NCBI GenBank assembly: GCA_963840835.1
Contig: CAWJAM010000006.1
Span: 607,902-671,901, forward strand
Source of the DNA: Rubrobacter_D sp963840835
Lineage (GTDB): Bacteria; Actinomycetota; Rubrobacteria; Rubrobacterales; Rubrobacteraceae
Length of the DNA stretch: 64,000 bases
Direction: 5' to 3'
This document shows positions 25,108 through 33,163 of this stretch, piece after piece; the first letter of the stretch is position 1, and each line of letters opens with the position of its first letter. The position numbers and the translations under genes are program-made. A model generated the notes under the pieces. That model saw only the letters and a list, made by a program, of their open reading frames with translations. It had not been told where the DNA came from and did not search any database.

Positions 25108-25758
25108 TTACAGGCCGCGAAGCGCCTCCCGGATCGGGATCTCACCGGCCAGGATCTCGAATGTTTTGTGGTAGGTGTTCTCGTCCTCGAGCGCGGCGGC
25201 GAAGGTCCTGGCGACGTCTTCGCGCGGGATCTCACCCCGCCTCCCCAGCTTCTCGGCGGCCTCTATGGCGCCGGTGCCCCCGTCCTCGGTCAGGCTTCCT
25301 GGGCGGATGACGGTGTAGTCGAGGCTGCTGCTCTGCAGACGCTCGTCGGCGCGAGCCTTGGCGCGGAGGTAGGGACGCATCGCCTCGGGGCCCGCCTCGG
25401 GGTCGGCCGCGCCCATGGCACTGAGCATCAGGTAGCGGCGCGCCTCATTTCTCTCCGCTGCCTCGACGAGCTTGGCGGCACCGCCGTAGTCCATCGTCTC
25501 CTTGCGCTCGTCACCGCTCCCTGGCCCGGCCCCGGCGGCGAAGACGACGGCGTCGCATCCCTTGACGGCGTCTCCGAGACGGCCTTCGACTTCCTCGGCT
25601 TCGAGGTCGACCAGCACGGCCTCGGCGCCGTCGGCCTCCACGTCGCCCGTCTGCTCCTCTTTGCGGACCAGCCCCCTGACCTCGTGGCCATCCTCGACCA
25701 GCATCCGCGTCAGATGCCTCGCCGTCTTGCCGTGTGCCCCTGCGATCAAAACCCTCAC
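25108..25758 (-). CDS. NAD(P)-binding SDR-like protein (atypical, YwnB/SDR_a5 type)
   Basis: 216 residues. Rossmann GAHGKTARHLTRMLVEDGHEV at the N terminus, then FAAGAGPGSG, and YTVIRPGSLTEDGGTG in the C-terminal half. This fits the single-domain NAD(P)H-binding proteins related to flavin reductase/biliverdin reductase; substrate unknown. The GTG start at 25758 is preceded by GGGAGGTAGTCAC. Confidence 0.87.
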   Translation of the reverse strand: MRVLIAGAHGKTARHLTRMLVEDGHEVRGLVRKEEQTGDVEADGAEAVLVDLEAEEVEGRLGDAVKGCDAVVFAAGAGPGSGDERKETMDYGGAAKLVEAAERNEARRYLMLSAMGAADPEAGPEAMRPYLRAKARADERLQSSSLDYTVIRPGSLTEDGGTGAIEAAEKLGRRGEIPREDVARTFAAALEDENTYHKTFEILAGEIPIREALRGL

Positions 25759-26107
25759 GTGACTACCTCCCTCGAGCTCGAGTCTTTACGGAGTTTATAC
25801 CCGACGGTAGGAGATCTCGCAGTGTGCCAGGGGATGGTGGGGGCCGGCGCCCTTGTGCTGTGATGAAGGGGAGTCGAAAGGGGTAGGGCGCCGGTTACAG
25901 GAGACGATACCCCCGGTGCGGCTGGCGCGGGTAACAAGGAGGTCAACGTTCGGTAACGAAACAGCAACACCCCGGGAGGCCACGCGGCCCATGGCAAGCA
26001 TTTCAGCCGGTCAGCACCTCAGCATTTCAGCTTTCTCTTGCTGAAGTGCTGACTAGCTGAAATGCTGAGGTGCGCGATATGCAGAGGTCTTGACCTCTGC
26101 ATATCGC
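25759..26107. other. Intergenic stretch with a CAGCATTTCAGC hairpin and a GCAGAGGTC palindrome
   Basis: 25759-25990 shows no convincing gene on either strand. From 25994 there is a large hairpin: GCACCTCAGCATTTCAGC is matched exactly by GCTGAAATGCTGAGGTGC, with TTTCTCTTGCTGAAGTGC units between. It is followed by a palindrome with 16-base arms (26074-26089 and 26092-26107) whose core is GCAGAGGTCTTGACCTCTGC. It ends two bases before the stop codon of the next minus-strand gene. Confidence 0.75.
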
Positions 26108-26108
26108 T

Positions 26109-26519
26109 CTAGGGAGCCGGAGAGGCCGAAGCCGTCGCCGAAACTGACGGCGAAGCAACCGGAGAAGCGGTAGCCGAGGCGCCCGGAGAGGCGGTAGCCG
26201 TCACGCTCGGGGAGGCTGACGGGGACGCTGTGGGGCCTGTCGTCTCGAGGCTCGTGGCATCAGGGGTTGGTGCTGGCGATGTAGGAGGCTCGGGACTTAC
26301 GGGATCGGTCGGTGTCTCGTAGAGCGGGTAGAGCAAGGCGGAGAGCACCACGGCGACCGCTACCACGCCCACGGTACACACGGGGGCGAGGACGACGGCC
26401 AGGGCCACGCGCCAGCCCTCTGAGACCCTCCCGCGCAGCACGTAGTAGAGGAGCAAGGCAAACACCACGAGCACCGATAGCAACAGCCACAACGGGTATC
26501 CCAGGTTGAGCACGCCCAC
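26109..26519 (-). CDS. Membrane protein with Pro/Ser/Thr/Ala-rich tail
   Basis: 136 residues. Two hydrophobic segments (about 9-29 and 37-65) are followed by a roughly 70-residue low-complexity tail of PSPT/ASPS/ATAS repeats, presumably exposed outside the cell and possibly glycosylated. No family recognised. Coupled closely to the small membrane-protein gene at 26524-26682. Confidence 0.7.
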   Translation of the reverse strand: MGVLNLGYPLWLLLSVLVVFALLLYYVLRGRVSEGWRVALAVVLAPVCTVGVVAVAVVLSALLYPLYETPTDPVSPEPPTSPAPTPDATSLETTGPTASPSASPSVTATASPGASATASPVASPSVSATASASPAP

Positions 26520-26523
26520 GCTT

Positions 26524-26682
26524 CTAGTCCTCCCACCTCATCGCCGCAAGTACCGAACCCACGCCGGCGAGGATACCGACGACGAGGATCGAGAAGGCCC
26601 CCGTGAACGCCCAGGCTACGACGCAGACCAGTTCTCCACAGAGCAACGCCAGAATCAGGTATCCCGTCGGCGGGATCCTCAT
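26524..26682 (-). CDS. Small 52-residue membrane protein
   Basis: Starts MRIPPTGYLILALLCGELVC and ends LAAMRWED, with two predicted membrane helices. The ATG at 26682 is preceded by GTGGAGAC; a longer frame to 26742 lacks a ribosome binding site. Four bases separate it from the next membrane-protein gene, so the two probably form an operon. Confidence 0.65.
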   Translation of the reverse strand: MRIPPTGYLILALLCGELVCVVAWAFTGAFSILVVGILAGVGSVLAAMRWED

Positions 26683-27036
26683 CGGGTCTCCACTTCCTCC
26701 CTTTGGTGGCCTCAAATGGCGTAGCCTGGAAGATGAACGCAACGTCCCCGCAACGATCCCGTAGCGGCCGGGGTTATTGTAGTACGGAAGTCAGCCTCCG
26801 ACCCGCCACCGCCGATCGATAGCGCAAAGGAAGTAGGACCGGGCCGGTAAGGAGGGGGAAGGTACCGGAGGCCCGATCCTACGGGTAATATTGCCGGGCC
26901 TCGGGTTCCTGGGAAGGGGCTCCTTGCCCGGTGTTGTTACTTTACGATGCCGAAAGGGCTGTGCGCATCACTCAAATGAGTGATTTTTTTGACAGTTTCG
27001 AGAAAAAAACTGGGGCGTTCGCGGTCCCTTTGAACG
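26683..27036. other. Gene-free stretch with structured sequence; candidate non-coding RNA
   Basis: No convincing CDS. On the plus strand there are two GC-rich stems: 26834-26845 with 26870-26881 (11 of 12 pairs, plus inner GGTA/TACC), and CCGGGC at 26894-26899 with GCCCGG at 26926-26931. They are followed by a textbook intrinsic terminator at 26967-26990. This order suggests a plus-strand small RNA or an attenuated leader; no known riboswitch class was recognised. Confidence 0.45.
26967..26990 (+). terminator. Rho-independent terminator
   Basis: ATCACTC (26967-26973), loop AAAT, GAGTGAT (26978-26984), with seven T residues at 26984-26990. It is striking in this GC-rich DNA and does not follow any plus-strand protein gene, which is why a small RNA upstream is suspected. 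Confidence 0.75.
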
Positions 27037-27249
27037 CTAATCCTGGTCCAGGTACCTCTTGAGCGTCCTGGCGTACGCCGGCGCCAGTCCCCGCGCCCTG
27101 GCCCAATCCTCGATGCTAACGCCCAGCCTTACGCTACGACGGAGCTTATGCAGGTCGTCGTCCAGGCTGCCCGAGGGCTCGCCGACTACGAACTCCTGGC
27201 GCATGGCCTCGAGGTCCTCCCTGGACAACCTCCTCCGACGGTCTCCCAT
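27037..27249 (-). CDS. Small helix-turn-helix-like protein
   Basis: 70 residues from the ATG at 27249 (preceded by GAGGAGG). Highly basic N terminus MGDRRRRLSREDLEAMRQEF; the C-terminal half RRSVRLGVSIEDWARARGLA, then PAYARTLKRYLDQD, reads as a helix-turn-helix. No family name can be given. Divergent from dacA. Confidence 0.65.
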   Translation of the reverse strand: MGDRRRRLSREDLEAMRQEFVVGEPSGSLDDDLHKLRRSVRLGVSIEDWARARGLAPAYARTLKRYLDQD

Positions 27250-27477
27250 GCATCCTCCTCTCGCCGAAAGAGCATCGGACCTCCCTAAGCGTAACCTCAT
27301 CCCGGCGTAGCGGCAACGGTCTGTGAGCGGGTTCTTCTCGATAAACTCGCGATTCGGGCCTCTGGAGGTGGTGCGGGGCGGCTCTCTCGTGCAAAATACC
27401 CTCGTCCGCCGCCGGCGGCGTCGTTGTAGAGGGGGAGAGCCGGGAGACTTATCTTCCGGCCGGTTAGAGGTAGAGGA

Positions 27478-28701
27478 GTGCAACGGGTGCGAACAAGGAT
27501 AGACCTCGTAAGAAGTGCCGCAACCCTTCTGGCGCTCCTCATCTTGCTGATCCTGGCGCCCCTGTACCCGCCCGACCGGGCCGTGGCCCAGGGGACGAAG
27601 GCGGCGCCAGCGGGGGCCCCGAAGCTGGATGCCGGGTCGTGGGCGCTTATCGACGCCGACTCGGGCCTCTACCTGGCCGGCAAAGACCCTGACAAGCGGG
27701 TCCCCATAGCCTCGACGACCAAGATCATGGTGGCCCTCGTCACGCTGGAAGAGGGCGCGAACCTAAACGAACAGGTAACCGTCTCGGAGGACGCCGCCTC
27801 CTACGCCGGGTCCGTCTACAGCAACGTGGGCCTCTACCCGTACGACATCGTTAGCCTCGGAGACCTCCTCACGGCGACACTCGTCCCCTCGGGCACGGAC
27901 GCGGTCTACGCCCTTGCGGAGCACCTCGGTGATGGGAGCGTGGACGAGTTCGTCGGGAAGATGAACGACAAGGCGAAGGAGTTGGGCCTGAAAAACACCC
28001 GCTTCGAGAACCCGGCCGGCATCGACGCCAGGGGCAACTACTCCAGCGCCGCTGACCTCGCGAAGATAACCAGGGCAGCCATGAAATACCCCGAGTTCCG
28101 CGAGATAATCGCCATGCCCGAGGCCACGATCTCCACGCAAGACAGGCAGATCGATATCGTCAACACCAACTTGCTCGTCGTCCCCAATTCGGGCTACGAC
28201 TACGGGCCGGCGACCGGCGTCAAGACGGGCACCTCCCTCCAGGCCGGGGCCTGCCTGGTGGCCTCGGCCGAGAGCGGCGACGAGTCCTACATCGCCGTGG
28301 TGCTCGACGCCGCCGGGGACCTGCAGCGCTTCGACGCAGCTATAACGGCACTCGAGTACGGCTTCGGCGAGTACGAGCGCAGGCCCCTCGTGTCGACCGG
28401 GGATGCGTTCGCCGACCTGCAGATGCCCTACCGCAGGGACGAGACCGTAAAGCTCGTCGCCGCCAAGGGCGTATCCGCTCTCGCCGGCCCTGGCCTCGAG
28501 GTCGAGCGGCGGGCGACGCACGAGGAGGCGCCCCCATCGGCCAAAGCCGGGCGCAAGCTCGGCACCGTCGAGGTCTCGGTCGAAGGCCTGAACGCAGGCA
28601 CCAGCCCCCTCGTCGTCCAAGAAGGCTACGAAGCAGCCTCCCTGTGGCAGAAGACAAAATACTGGGCAGGCGGCCTCAAACGCTGGGTTTTGCAACGCTA
28701 A
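27478..28701 (+). CDS. dacA: D-alanyl-D-alanine carboxypeptidase (S11, PBP5-like)
   Basis: 407 residues. Signal peptide at 1-38 (LALLILLILAPLYPP and a VAQG cleavage region). Catalytic motifs: Ser79-Thr-Thr-Lys82 (SxxK), SGT at 138-140 in place of the usual SGN, and Lys249-Thr-Gly251. A C-terminal domain of about 100 residues and a final amphipathic helix (KTKYWAGGLKRWVLQR) fit PBP5-type membrane anchoring. Trims the peptidoglycan stem peptide. Start GTG at 27478 or GTG at 27487; both have purine-rich sites. The 3' end runs straight into repeat family D. Confidence 0.88.
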   Translation: MQRVRTRIDLVRSAATLLALLILLILAPLYPPDRAVAQGTKAAPAGAPKLDAGSWALIDADSGLYLAGKDPDKRVPIASTTKIMVALVTLEEGANLNEQVTVSEDAASYAGSVYSNVGLYPYDIVSLGDLLTATLVPSGTDAVYALAEHLGDGSVDEFVGKMNDKAKELGLKNTRFENPAGIDARGNYSSAADLAKITRAAMKYPEFREIIAMPEATISTQDRQIDIVNTNLLVVPNSGYDYGPATGVKTGTSLQAGACLVASAESGDESYIAVVLDAAGDLQRFDAAITALEYGFGEYERRPLVSTGDAFADLQMPYRRDETVKLVAAKGVSALAGPGLEVERRATHEEAPPSAKAGRKLGTVEVSVEGLNAGTSPLVVQEGYEAASLWQKTKYWAGGLKRWVLQR

Positions 28702-29067
28702 CGCGTTGCAGCACGCTTCGGCTTCGCCTACGCTTGTCAGCACGCCTGCTTCGCAGGCTTGTCAGCACGCTCAGGCCTTGCGGGCTTCGCTTGTCAGCAA
28801 CGCTTCGGCCCTTCGGGCCTCGCTTTCAGGAAGTCGTCTTGGGGCGTCGCTATGAGCATCGAACCCTACCGCCCTGGGCAGCGGTTCGTCTCATGCCGCA
28901 GAGCGAGGCTGGAACCAAAAAGCCAACCGCGGAGGCGAAGCCGAAGCGTTGCTGACAAGCGAGGGCCGTTAGGCACGCAGCGTGCTGACAAGTGGAAGCC
29001 GAAGGCTGGAACGTGCTGACAAGCGTAGGCCGAAGGCCGAAGCGTGCTGGCGTAAGCCGGAGCGTGC
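28702..29067 (+). repeat. Family D dispersed element, copy 1
   Basis: Starts at the dacA stop with repeats of GCTTGTCAGCACGC and contains a conserved core at about 28830-28975: AGGAAGTCGTCTTGGGGCGT, CCCTACCGCC, GCGGTTCGTC, AACCAAAAAGCC, GCGTTGCTGACAAGCG. It ends in GCTGACAAGCGTAGGCCGAA units. The same core occurs inverted at 29866-30205 and direct at 57366-57688. Not a gene family I recognise; open frames in it are not conserved in a coding way. Confidence 0.85.
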
Positions 29068-29120
29068 CGACGATGCTATATTCGCACCCTGAAGGGGAAA
29101 AACGAACGGAGGAGCATCGG

Positions 29121-29861
29121 TTGGCCGCATTGGACGTCGGGCAGAAGGTCACGTATTTCGAGCTGCCGGATCAGCAGGACTACCCTTGGAGCCTCTCTGG
29201 CCAGTTGGAGTTGGGGCCGGTGATGCTCGTCTTCTATAGTGGAGACTGGAGCCCCTACTGCAACGGGCAGTTGGCCAGCTACGCCAGGGGGGTGGAAGAG
29301 TTCGAGGAGCGCGGGGTCCAGGTCGCCGGTATCAGCGTCGACCCCCCATCCAACAACGCGAAGATGGTAGGGAAGCTTCAGCTTCCCTTTCCACTCCTTA
29401 GCGACCCCGATGGGGAACTCACCCGTCTCTACGGCCTTTGGGATGACGAAGCGGGCGTGGCGGTGCCTTCCCTGCTCGTCGTTGATCAGTCGGGGGAGGT
29501 CCGCTACCTCTACTCTGGCGGCGATTTCGCGGACAGGCCCACGGACGATGAGGTCTTCGCGACACTCGATAAACTCGAGAGCAGGATAGAACGCATCACG
29601 GGCGGACCGGCTATTCGGGTAAGCGCGACGCAGGCGAGGGAGCGCAGCGTCCGTCCCGACAAGCGCGCCATGGACCTCGAGGAGCTCACCTCCTACAACA
29701 AGGGAGTTTTGCGGACCATCATGCTCCTGCAAGAGAGGTTTGGAGGGTGGGGCCGCTCCGGAAAGAGGGCCTTCAGGGAGGTAGAAACCTACAAGCAGAT
29801 GATAAGCCGCTACATACAGGCCCTCGACGAGACGGTCGAGCTCAAGCGCTCTGGCGCTTGA
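29121..29861 (+). CDS. Peroxiredoxin-like (AhpC/TSA) protein with C-terminal extension
   Basis: 246 residues. Thioredoxin-fold domain at about 1-160: VMLVFYSGDWSPYCNGQLAS holds one Cys (SPYC) where related proteins often have CPYC, then VAGISVDPPSNN, FPLLSDPDGELTRLYG and VAVPSLLVVDQSGEVRY. Residues about 165-246 form a helical extension ending ALDETVELKRSGA. The TTG at 29121 is preceded by GGAGGAGCATCGG; the upstream frame is repeat sequence. The gene sits between two inverted copies of repeat family D. Confidence 0.8.
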   Translation: MAALDVGQKVTYFELPDQQDYPWSLSGQLELGPVMLVFYSGDWSPYCNGQLASYARGVEEFEERGVQVAGISVDPPSNNAKMVGKLQLPFPLLSDPDGELTRLYGLWDDEAGVAVPSLLVVDQSGEVRYLYSGGDFADRPTDDEVFATLDKLESRIERITGGPAIRVSATQARERSVRPDKRAMDLEELTSYNKGVLRTIMLLQERFGGWGRSGKRAFREVETYKQMISRYIQALDETVELKRSGA

Positions 29862-29865
29862 GCTC

Positions 29866-30205
29866 GGCACGCTGCGCCCTTCGGGCTTCGCTTGTCAGCA
29901 CGCTTCGGCCTTCGGCCTACGCTTGTCAGCACACTCGGGCCTAGCGGCCCTCGCTTGTCAGCAACGCTTCGGCTTCGCCTCCGCGGTTGGCTTTTTGGTT
30001 CAGGCCTGGTTCTGCGGCGTGCAACGAACCGCTGCCTGAGGCGGTAGGGTTCTACGCTCATAGCGACGCCCCAAGACGACTTCCTGACAAGGCGCCGACC
30101 GAAGGGAGGCGCCGGGCTGACAAGCGAAGGCGTTAGCCTGAGCGTGCTGACAAGCGTAGGCCGAAGGCCGAAGCGTGCTGACAAGCGTAGGCCGAAGGCC
30201 GAAGC
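29866..30205 (-). repeat. Family D dispersed element, copy 2 (inverted)
   Basis: Reverse complement of copy 1: its minus strand carries CGCTTGTCAGCCCGGCGCCT, AGGAAGTCGTCTTGGGGCGT, CCCTACCGCC, AACCAAAAAGCCAACCGCGG and GCGTTGCTGACAAGCGAGGG. With copy 1 it brackets the peroxiredoxin-like gene as a pair of inverted repeats. Its right end supplies the GTG start of the next gene. Confidence 0.85.
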
Positions 30206-31174
30206 GTGCTAATCAGGGCGTTTTGGCGGTTGGCGATCCAGTACGTGGGCTTCAGGATACTCGTGGCTCTGGTCTTCAACGTGATCGTGGTCGGGTTGGT
30301 GCTCGGCGGTTCGGTCGGGCGGGCGAAACCGGGAGGGCTCGACGATCCGGGCTTCCCTGATGCCGTGATCCCGCTCGCTAGCGGCTTGGCCGGGCTGGTG
30401 GGGGCCATCGTGACCGTGTGGCTGGCTGGACGCTTTCTGGACAGGCGGCCCTTCTCGGATTTCGGGTTCCATCTCGGCGCCGGATGGTGGCTTGACCTCC
30501 TCTTCGGTATGGCCCTCGGCGCGCTGCTCATAACGGCCGTCTTCCTCGTCGAGCTGGGGATGGGCTGGGTCGAGGTTACCGGCACTTTCGAGACCTTCGA
30601 GACCGGTGCGCCCTTCGCGCCCTCCGTTCTCCTGCCGGTCTTGATGTTCGTGTGCGTTGGCTTCTACGAGGAGACGGTCTTCAGGGGCTACCAGTTGAAG
30701 AACGCCGCCGAGGGCCTGAACTACCCGGCCCTCGGCCCCCGCGGCGCCGTCTTGCTCGCCTGGGCTCTCTCTTCGGTCTTCTTCGGGATGCTACACGCGA
30801 ACAACCCCAGCGCAACCCTCCTCAGCACACTCAACATAGTCCTGGCCGGGCTGATGCTCGGCTTCGGTTACGTGCTCTCTGGAGAGTTGGCGATCCCGAT
30901 AGGTTTGCACATCACCTGGAACCTCTTCCAGAACGCGGTCTACGGCTTCCCCGTTAGCGGCTTCGGGCCCTTCGGTGCGACCTTCCTCGCTACGGCGCAG
31001 ACGGGCCCGGACCTCTGGACCGGGGGATCGTTCGGCCCCGAGGCGGGACTGCTCGCCCCCACCGTAATGCTGCTCGGTATCTCCCTCATAGCGCTCTGGA
31101 CGCGCCTGCGCACAGGAAACATCTCACTCCACTCCCCCCTCGCCGAGAGCCCGAATCGTCGGGTTGGGGAGTAG
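30206..31174 (+). CDS. CPBP-family intramembrane metalloprotease (type II CAAX protease-like)
   Basis: 322 residues, about eight membrane segments. Conserved motifs: FYEETVFRGYQ (EExxxR) near residue 153, FFGMLHANNP (FxxxH) and GLHITWN (HxxxN). The proposed GTG start lies at the very end of repeat D (GAAGCGTGCTAATC); a TTG ten codons later is an alternative. The C-terminal SPNRRVGE is encoded by an inverted repeat shared with the convergent gene. Confidence 0.87.
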   Translation: MLIRAFWRLAIQYVGFRILVALVFNVIVVGLVLGGSVGRAKPGGLDDPGFPDAVIPLASGLAGLVGAIVTVWLAGRFLDRRPFSDFGFHLGAGWWLDLLFGMALGALLITAVFLVELGMGWVEVTGTFETFETGAPFAPSVLLPVLMFVCVGFYEETVFRGYQLKNAAEGLNYPALGPRGAVLLAWALSSVFFGMLHANNPSATLLSTLNIVLAGLMLGFGYVLSGELAIPIGLHITWNLFQNAVYGFPVSGFGPFGATFLATAQTGPDLWTGGSFGPEAGLLAPTVMLLGISLIALWTRLRTGNISLHSPLAESPNRRVGE

Positions 31175-31232
31175 GGATACGCGGAATCGACGCGCGACCA
31201 CGGGAGCATCAGGGTCTTCCCTACTCCCCAAC
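31163..31232. repeat. 15-bp inverted repeat supplying stop codons to two convergent genes
   Basis: GTTGGGGAGTAGGGA (31163-31177) is exactly complementary to TCCCTACTCCCCAAC (31218-31232) across 40 bases. The left arm contains the TAG of the CPBP protease and the right arm the TAG of the DUF1360 gene, so both proteins end in VGE. It belongs to the GGGAGTAGGGAGT family and may act as a bidirectional terminator-like hairpin. Confidence 0.85.
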
Positions 31233-31727
31233 CTGCATCAGGGCTTTGTAGGCCTGATGCAGGTAGTCCGAGACGGTGACCACGGCGAACACGGCGGCCA
31301 CGAGGCGGGTGACGCGCGGTATGAGCACGAGCCCGTAGGTGAAGAAAGAGGCCAACCACACGCCGAGACAGAATTTGCACGTCAGGAGCTCGCCGACCGA
31401 CCTCCGCAGGCCCTCACCTCTCGGCTCCTCGTCGACCTTCTTCGGGCTCTGCTTCGCCTTGATCTCGGTGAAAGGGGCACGCAGCGGGCTCGTGATTGCA
31501 TCCTGGGAACCCATCAGGCTCAGTTTGTGGGTCGCCATCCCGAGCAGCGCGATGTCCTTCGCGTCTATGCGCTCCGGTATTGGCCTCCCCGAGACCCTAC
31601 TCGCCATGAGGAAGAGGGCGAAGAGCAAATTGAACGTCGCCGCCAACACCCCGTACGAGAGTAGCGGTACATCTTCGCCGTTCTTGTACCCTTCGAAGGT
31701 CTCCCCTGACGGCTTGCCCTGGCTCAT
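31221..31727 (-). CDS. DUF1360 membrane protein
   Basis: 168 residues. ALLGMATHKLSLMGSQDAIT, then RAPF and PRGEGLRRSVGELLTCKFCL with GVWLASFF match the DUF1360 family, in which a CxxC (here CKFC) follows GELLTC. Three or four membrane segments. Function of the family is unknown. The C-terminal VGE comes from the shared inverted repeat. Confidence 0.85.
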   Translation of the reverse strand: MSQGKPSGETFEGYKNGEDVPLLSYGVLAATFNLLFALFLMASRVSGRPIPERIDAKDIALLGMATHKLSLMGSQDAITSPLRAPFTEIKAKQSPKKVDEEPRGEGLRRSVGELLTCKFCLGVWLASFFTYGLVLIPRVTRLVAAVFAVVTVSDYLHQAYKALMQVGE

Positions 31728-31933
31728 GATCTCTCCTCGTGTGATTATGCTTTCTCTCTGGCGCTGCCGTTGGATATCCCCCTGGCGTCGCGGTGCCTAA
31801 ACATTCGCAGGGGCTACAGACTTCGGATGTGGTCCCTGCCACCGGGAAGCTCGTACGGTCCCTACCTGATACCTGACACCTGAAACCCGATGCCTTATGC
31901 TACAGAGCGAAAGTTCGTCGGAGGGTATCGTTC

Positions 31934-33163
31934 TTGAAGATCATCGTCCAGAAATACGGCGGGAGCTCGGTGGCGACGACGGAGCACGTCAGGGCCGTGG
32001 CCGAGAGGATAAAGAGGGTCCACGACTCGGGACTCGGTGTCGTCGTGACCGTCTCGGCGATGGGGAAGCAGACCGACAGGCTGCTCAGGCTCGCTGGCGA
32101 GGTCAGCCGCGACCCTTCGCCGCGGGAGATCGACCAGCTCCTCTCCACGGGGGAGCTGCAGTCCGTCGCGCTCCTGGCGATGGCCCTGCACGACGGCGGC
32201 GTCGCAGCCACCTCACTCACCGGCCCGCAGGCCGGCATGAAGACGACGGGGCGCTACGGGTCGGGGGTCATCTCGGGGGTACAACCAGACCGCCTGCGGG
32301 GCCTGCTAGACGAGGGCCAGGTCGCCATCGTCGCTGGTTTTCAGGGGGTCAACGCACTCGGGGACATCATGACGCTCGGGCGCGGCGGGTCCGACACGAC
32401 GGCGGTGGCGCTCGCGGCCGCTCTGGGGGCGGAGCGGTGCGAGATCTTCACGGATGTCGACGGCGTCTACACGGCCGACCCGCGCATAGTCCCCAGGGCG
32501 CGGCGGATACCCGTCATACTCTCCTCGGAGATGGCCGAGATGTCGTGGCGGGGCGCGAGGGTGATGCACCCGCGGGCCGTCGAGCTCGGGGCGCTCTACG
32601 GGGTCGAGATCCACGTGAAGAGCTCGTTCACGGAAGGCCCAGGTACGATCATCACGGGAGGTAACGGTTTGGAACACCTCGAAACCCGCGAGACGGTCGC
32701 CGGCATCGTCCACGACCTGGACGTCTCGCGTATCACTTTGACGGGTATAAAGACGGGCCCTGGCACGATGAGCCGCGTCTTCTCGCCCCTGGCGGAGGCG
32801 GGCATCTCCGTCGACGTCATCGTTGAGAGCGCCCCGAAAGAGGGTGCATCTGACGTGGCTTTCACCGTTCGCCGCGCCAACTTCGCCGAAGCCCTGCGGC
32901 TCGCAGGCGGGGTCGCGGGGTATTTGGGCGGACGCGTCGAGGGCGAGGAGGATCTCGGCAAGGTCTCCGTCGTCGGGACGGGGATGCTCAACCGCCCCGG
33001 CTACGCCGCCAGGATGTTCGAGACGCTCGGGGAGGCCGGAATTCCGATCAGGCTCGTCTCTACTTCGGAGATACAGGTTACTTGCGTATTGCCCGCCCGG
33101 CGGGTAGAAGAAGCGGTACGAGTTTTGCACAAAGACTTCGAGCTAGAGGAGAGAGATGTTTAG
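31934..33163 (+). CDS. lysC: Aspartate kinase
   Basis: 409 residues. KYGGSSV at 7-13 is the kinase signature, FTDVDGVYTADPRIVPRARR follows the catalytic region, and two ACT domains occupy the C terminus (TGIKTGPGTMSRVFSPLAEA and VVGTGMLNRPGYAARMFETL), so it is probably regulated by lysine and/or threonine. First step of the aspartate pathway. Start TTG at 31934 with GGAGGG upstream; overlaps dapA by 8 bp. Confidence 0.95.
   Translation: MKIIVQKYGGSSVATTEHVRAVAERIKRVHDSGLGVVVTVSAMGKQTDRLLRLAGEVSRDPSPREIDQLLSTGELQSVALLAMALHDGGVAATSLTGPQAGMKTTGRYGSGVISGVQPDRLRGLLDEGQVAIVAGFQGVNALGDIMTLGRGGSDTTAVALAAALGAERCEIFTDVDGVYTADPRIVPRARRIPVILSSEMAEMSWRGARVMHPRAVELGALYGVEIHVKSSFTEGPGTIITGGNGLEHLETRETVAGIVHDLDVSRITLTGIKTGPGTMSRVFSPLAEAGISVDVIVESAPKEGASDVAFTVRRANFAEALRLAGGVAGYLGGRVEGEEDLGKVSVVGTGMLNRPGYAARMFETLGEAGIPIRLVSTSEIQVTCVLPARRVEEAVRVLHKDFELEERDV

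Noticed and set aside
25755..25997. 80-residue minus-strand frame upstream of the SDR gene
   Set aside because: No ribosome binding site, atypical composition and overlap with the SDR promoter region.
26780..26990. Known riboswitch (c-di-GMP, c-di-AMP, cobalamin, TPP, M-box)
   Set aside because: I checked remembered consensus motifs of these classes and saw no match; kept only as an unnamed RNA candidate.
28759..29019. 86-residue frame in family D copy 1 with similar text in copy 2
   Set aside because: The reading frame is not kept in copy 3; DNA-level conservation explains the resemblance.
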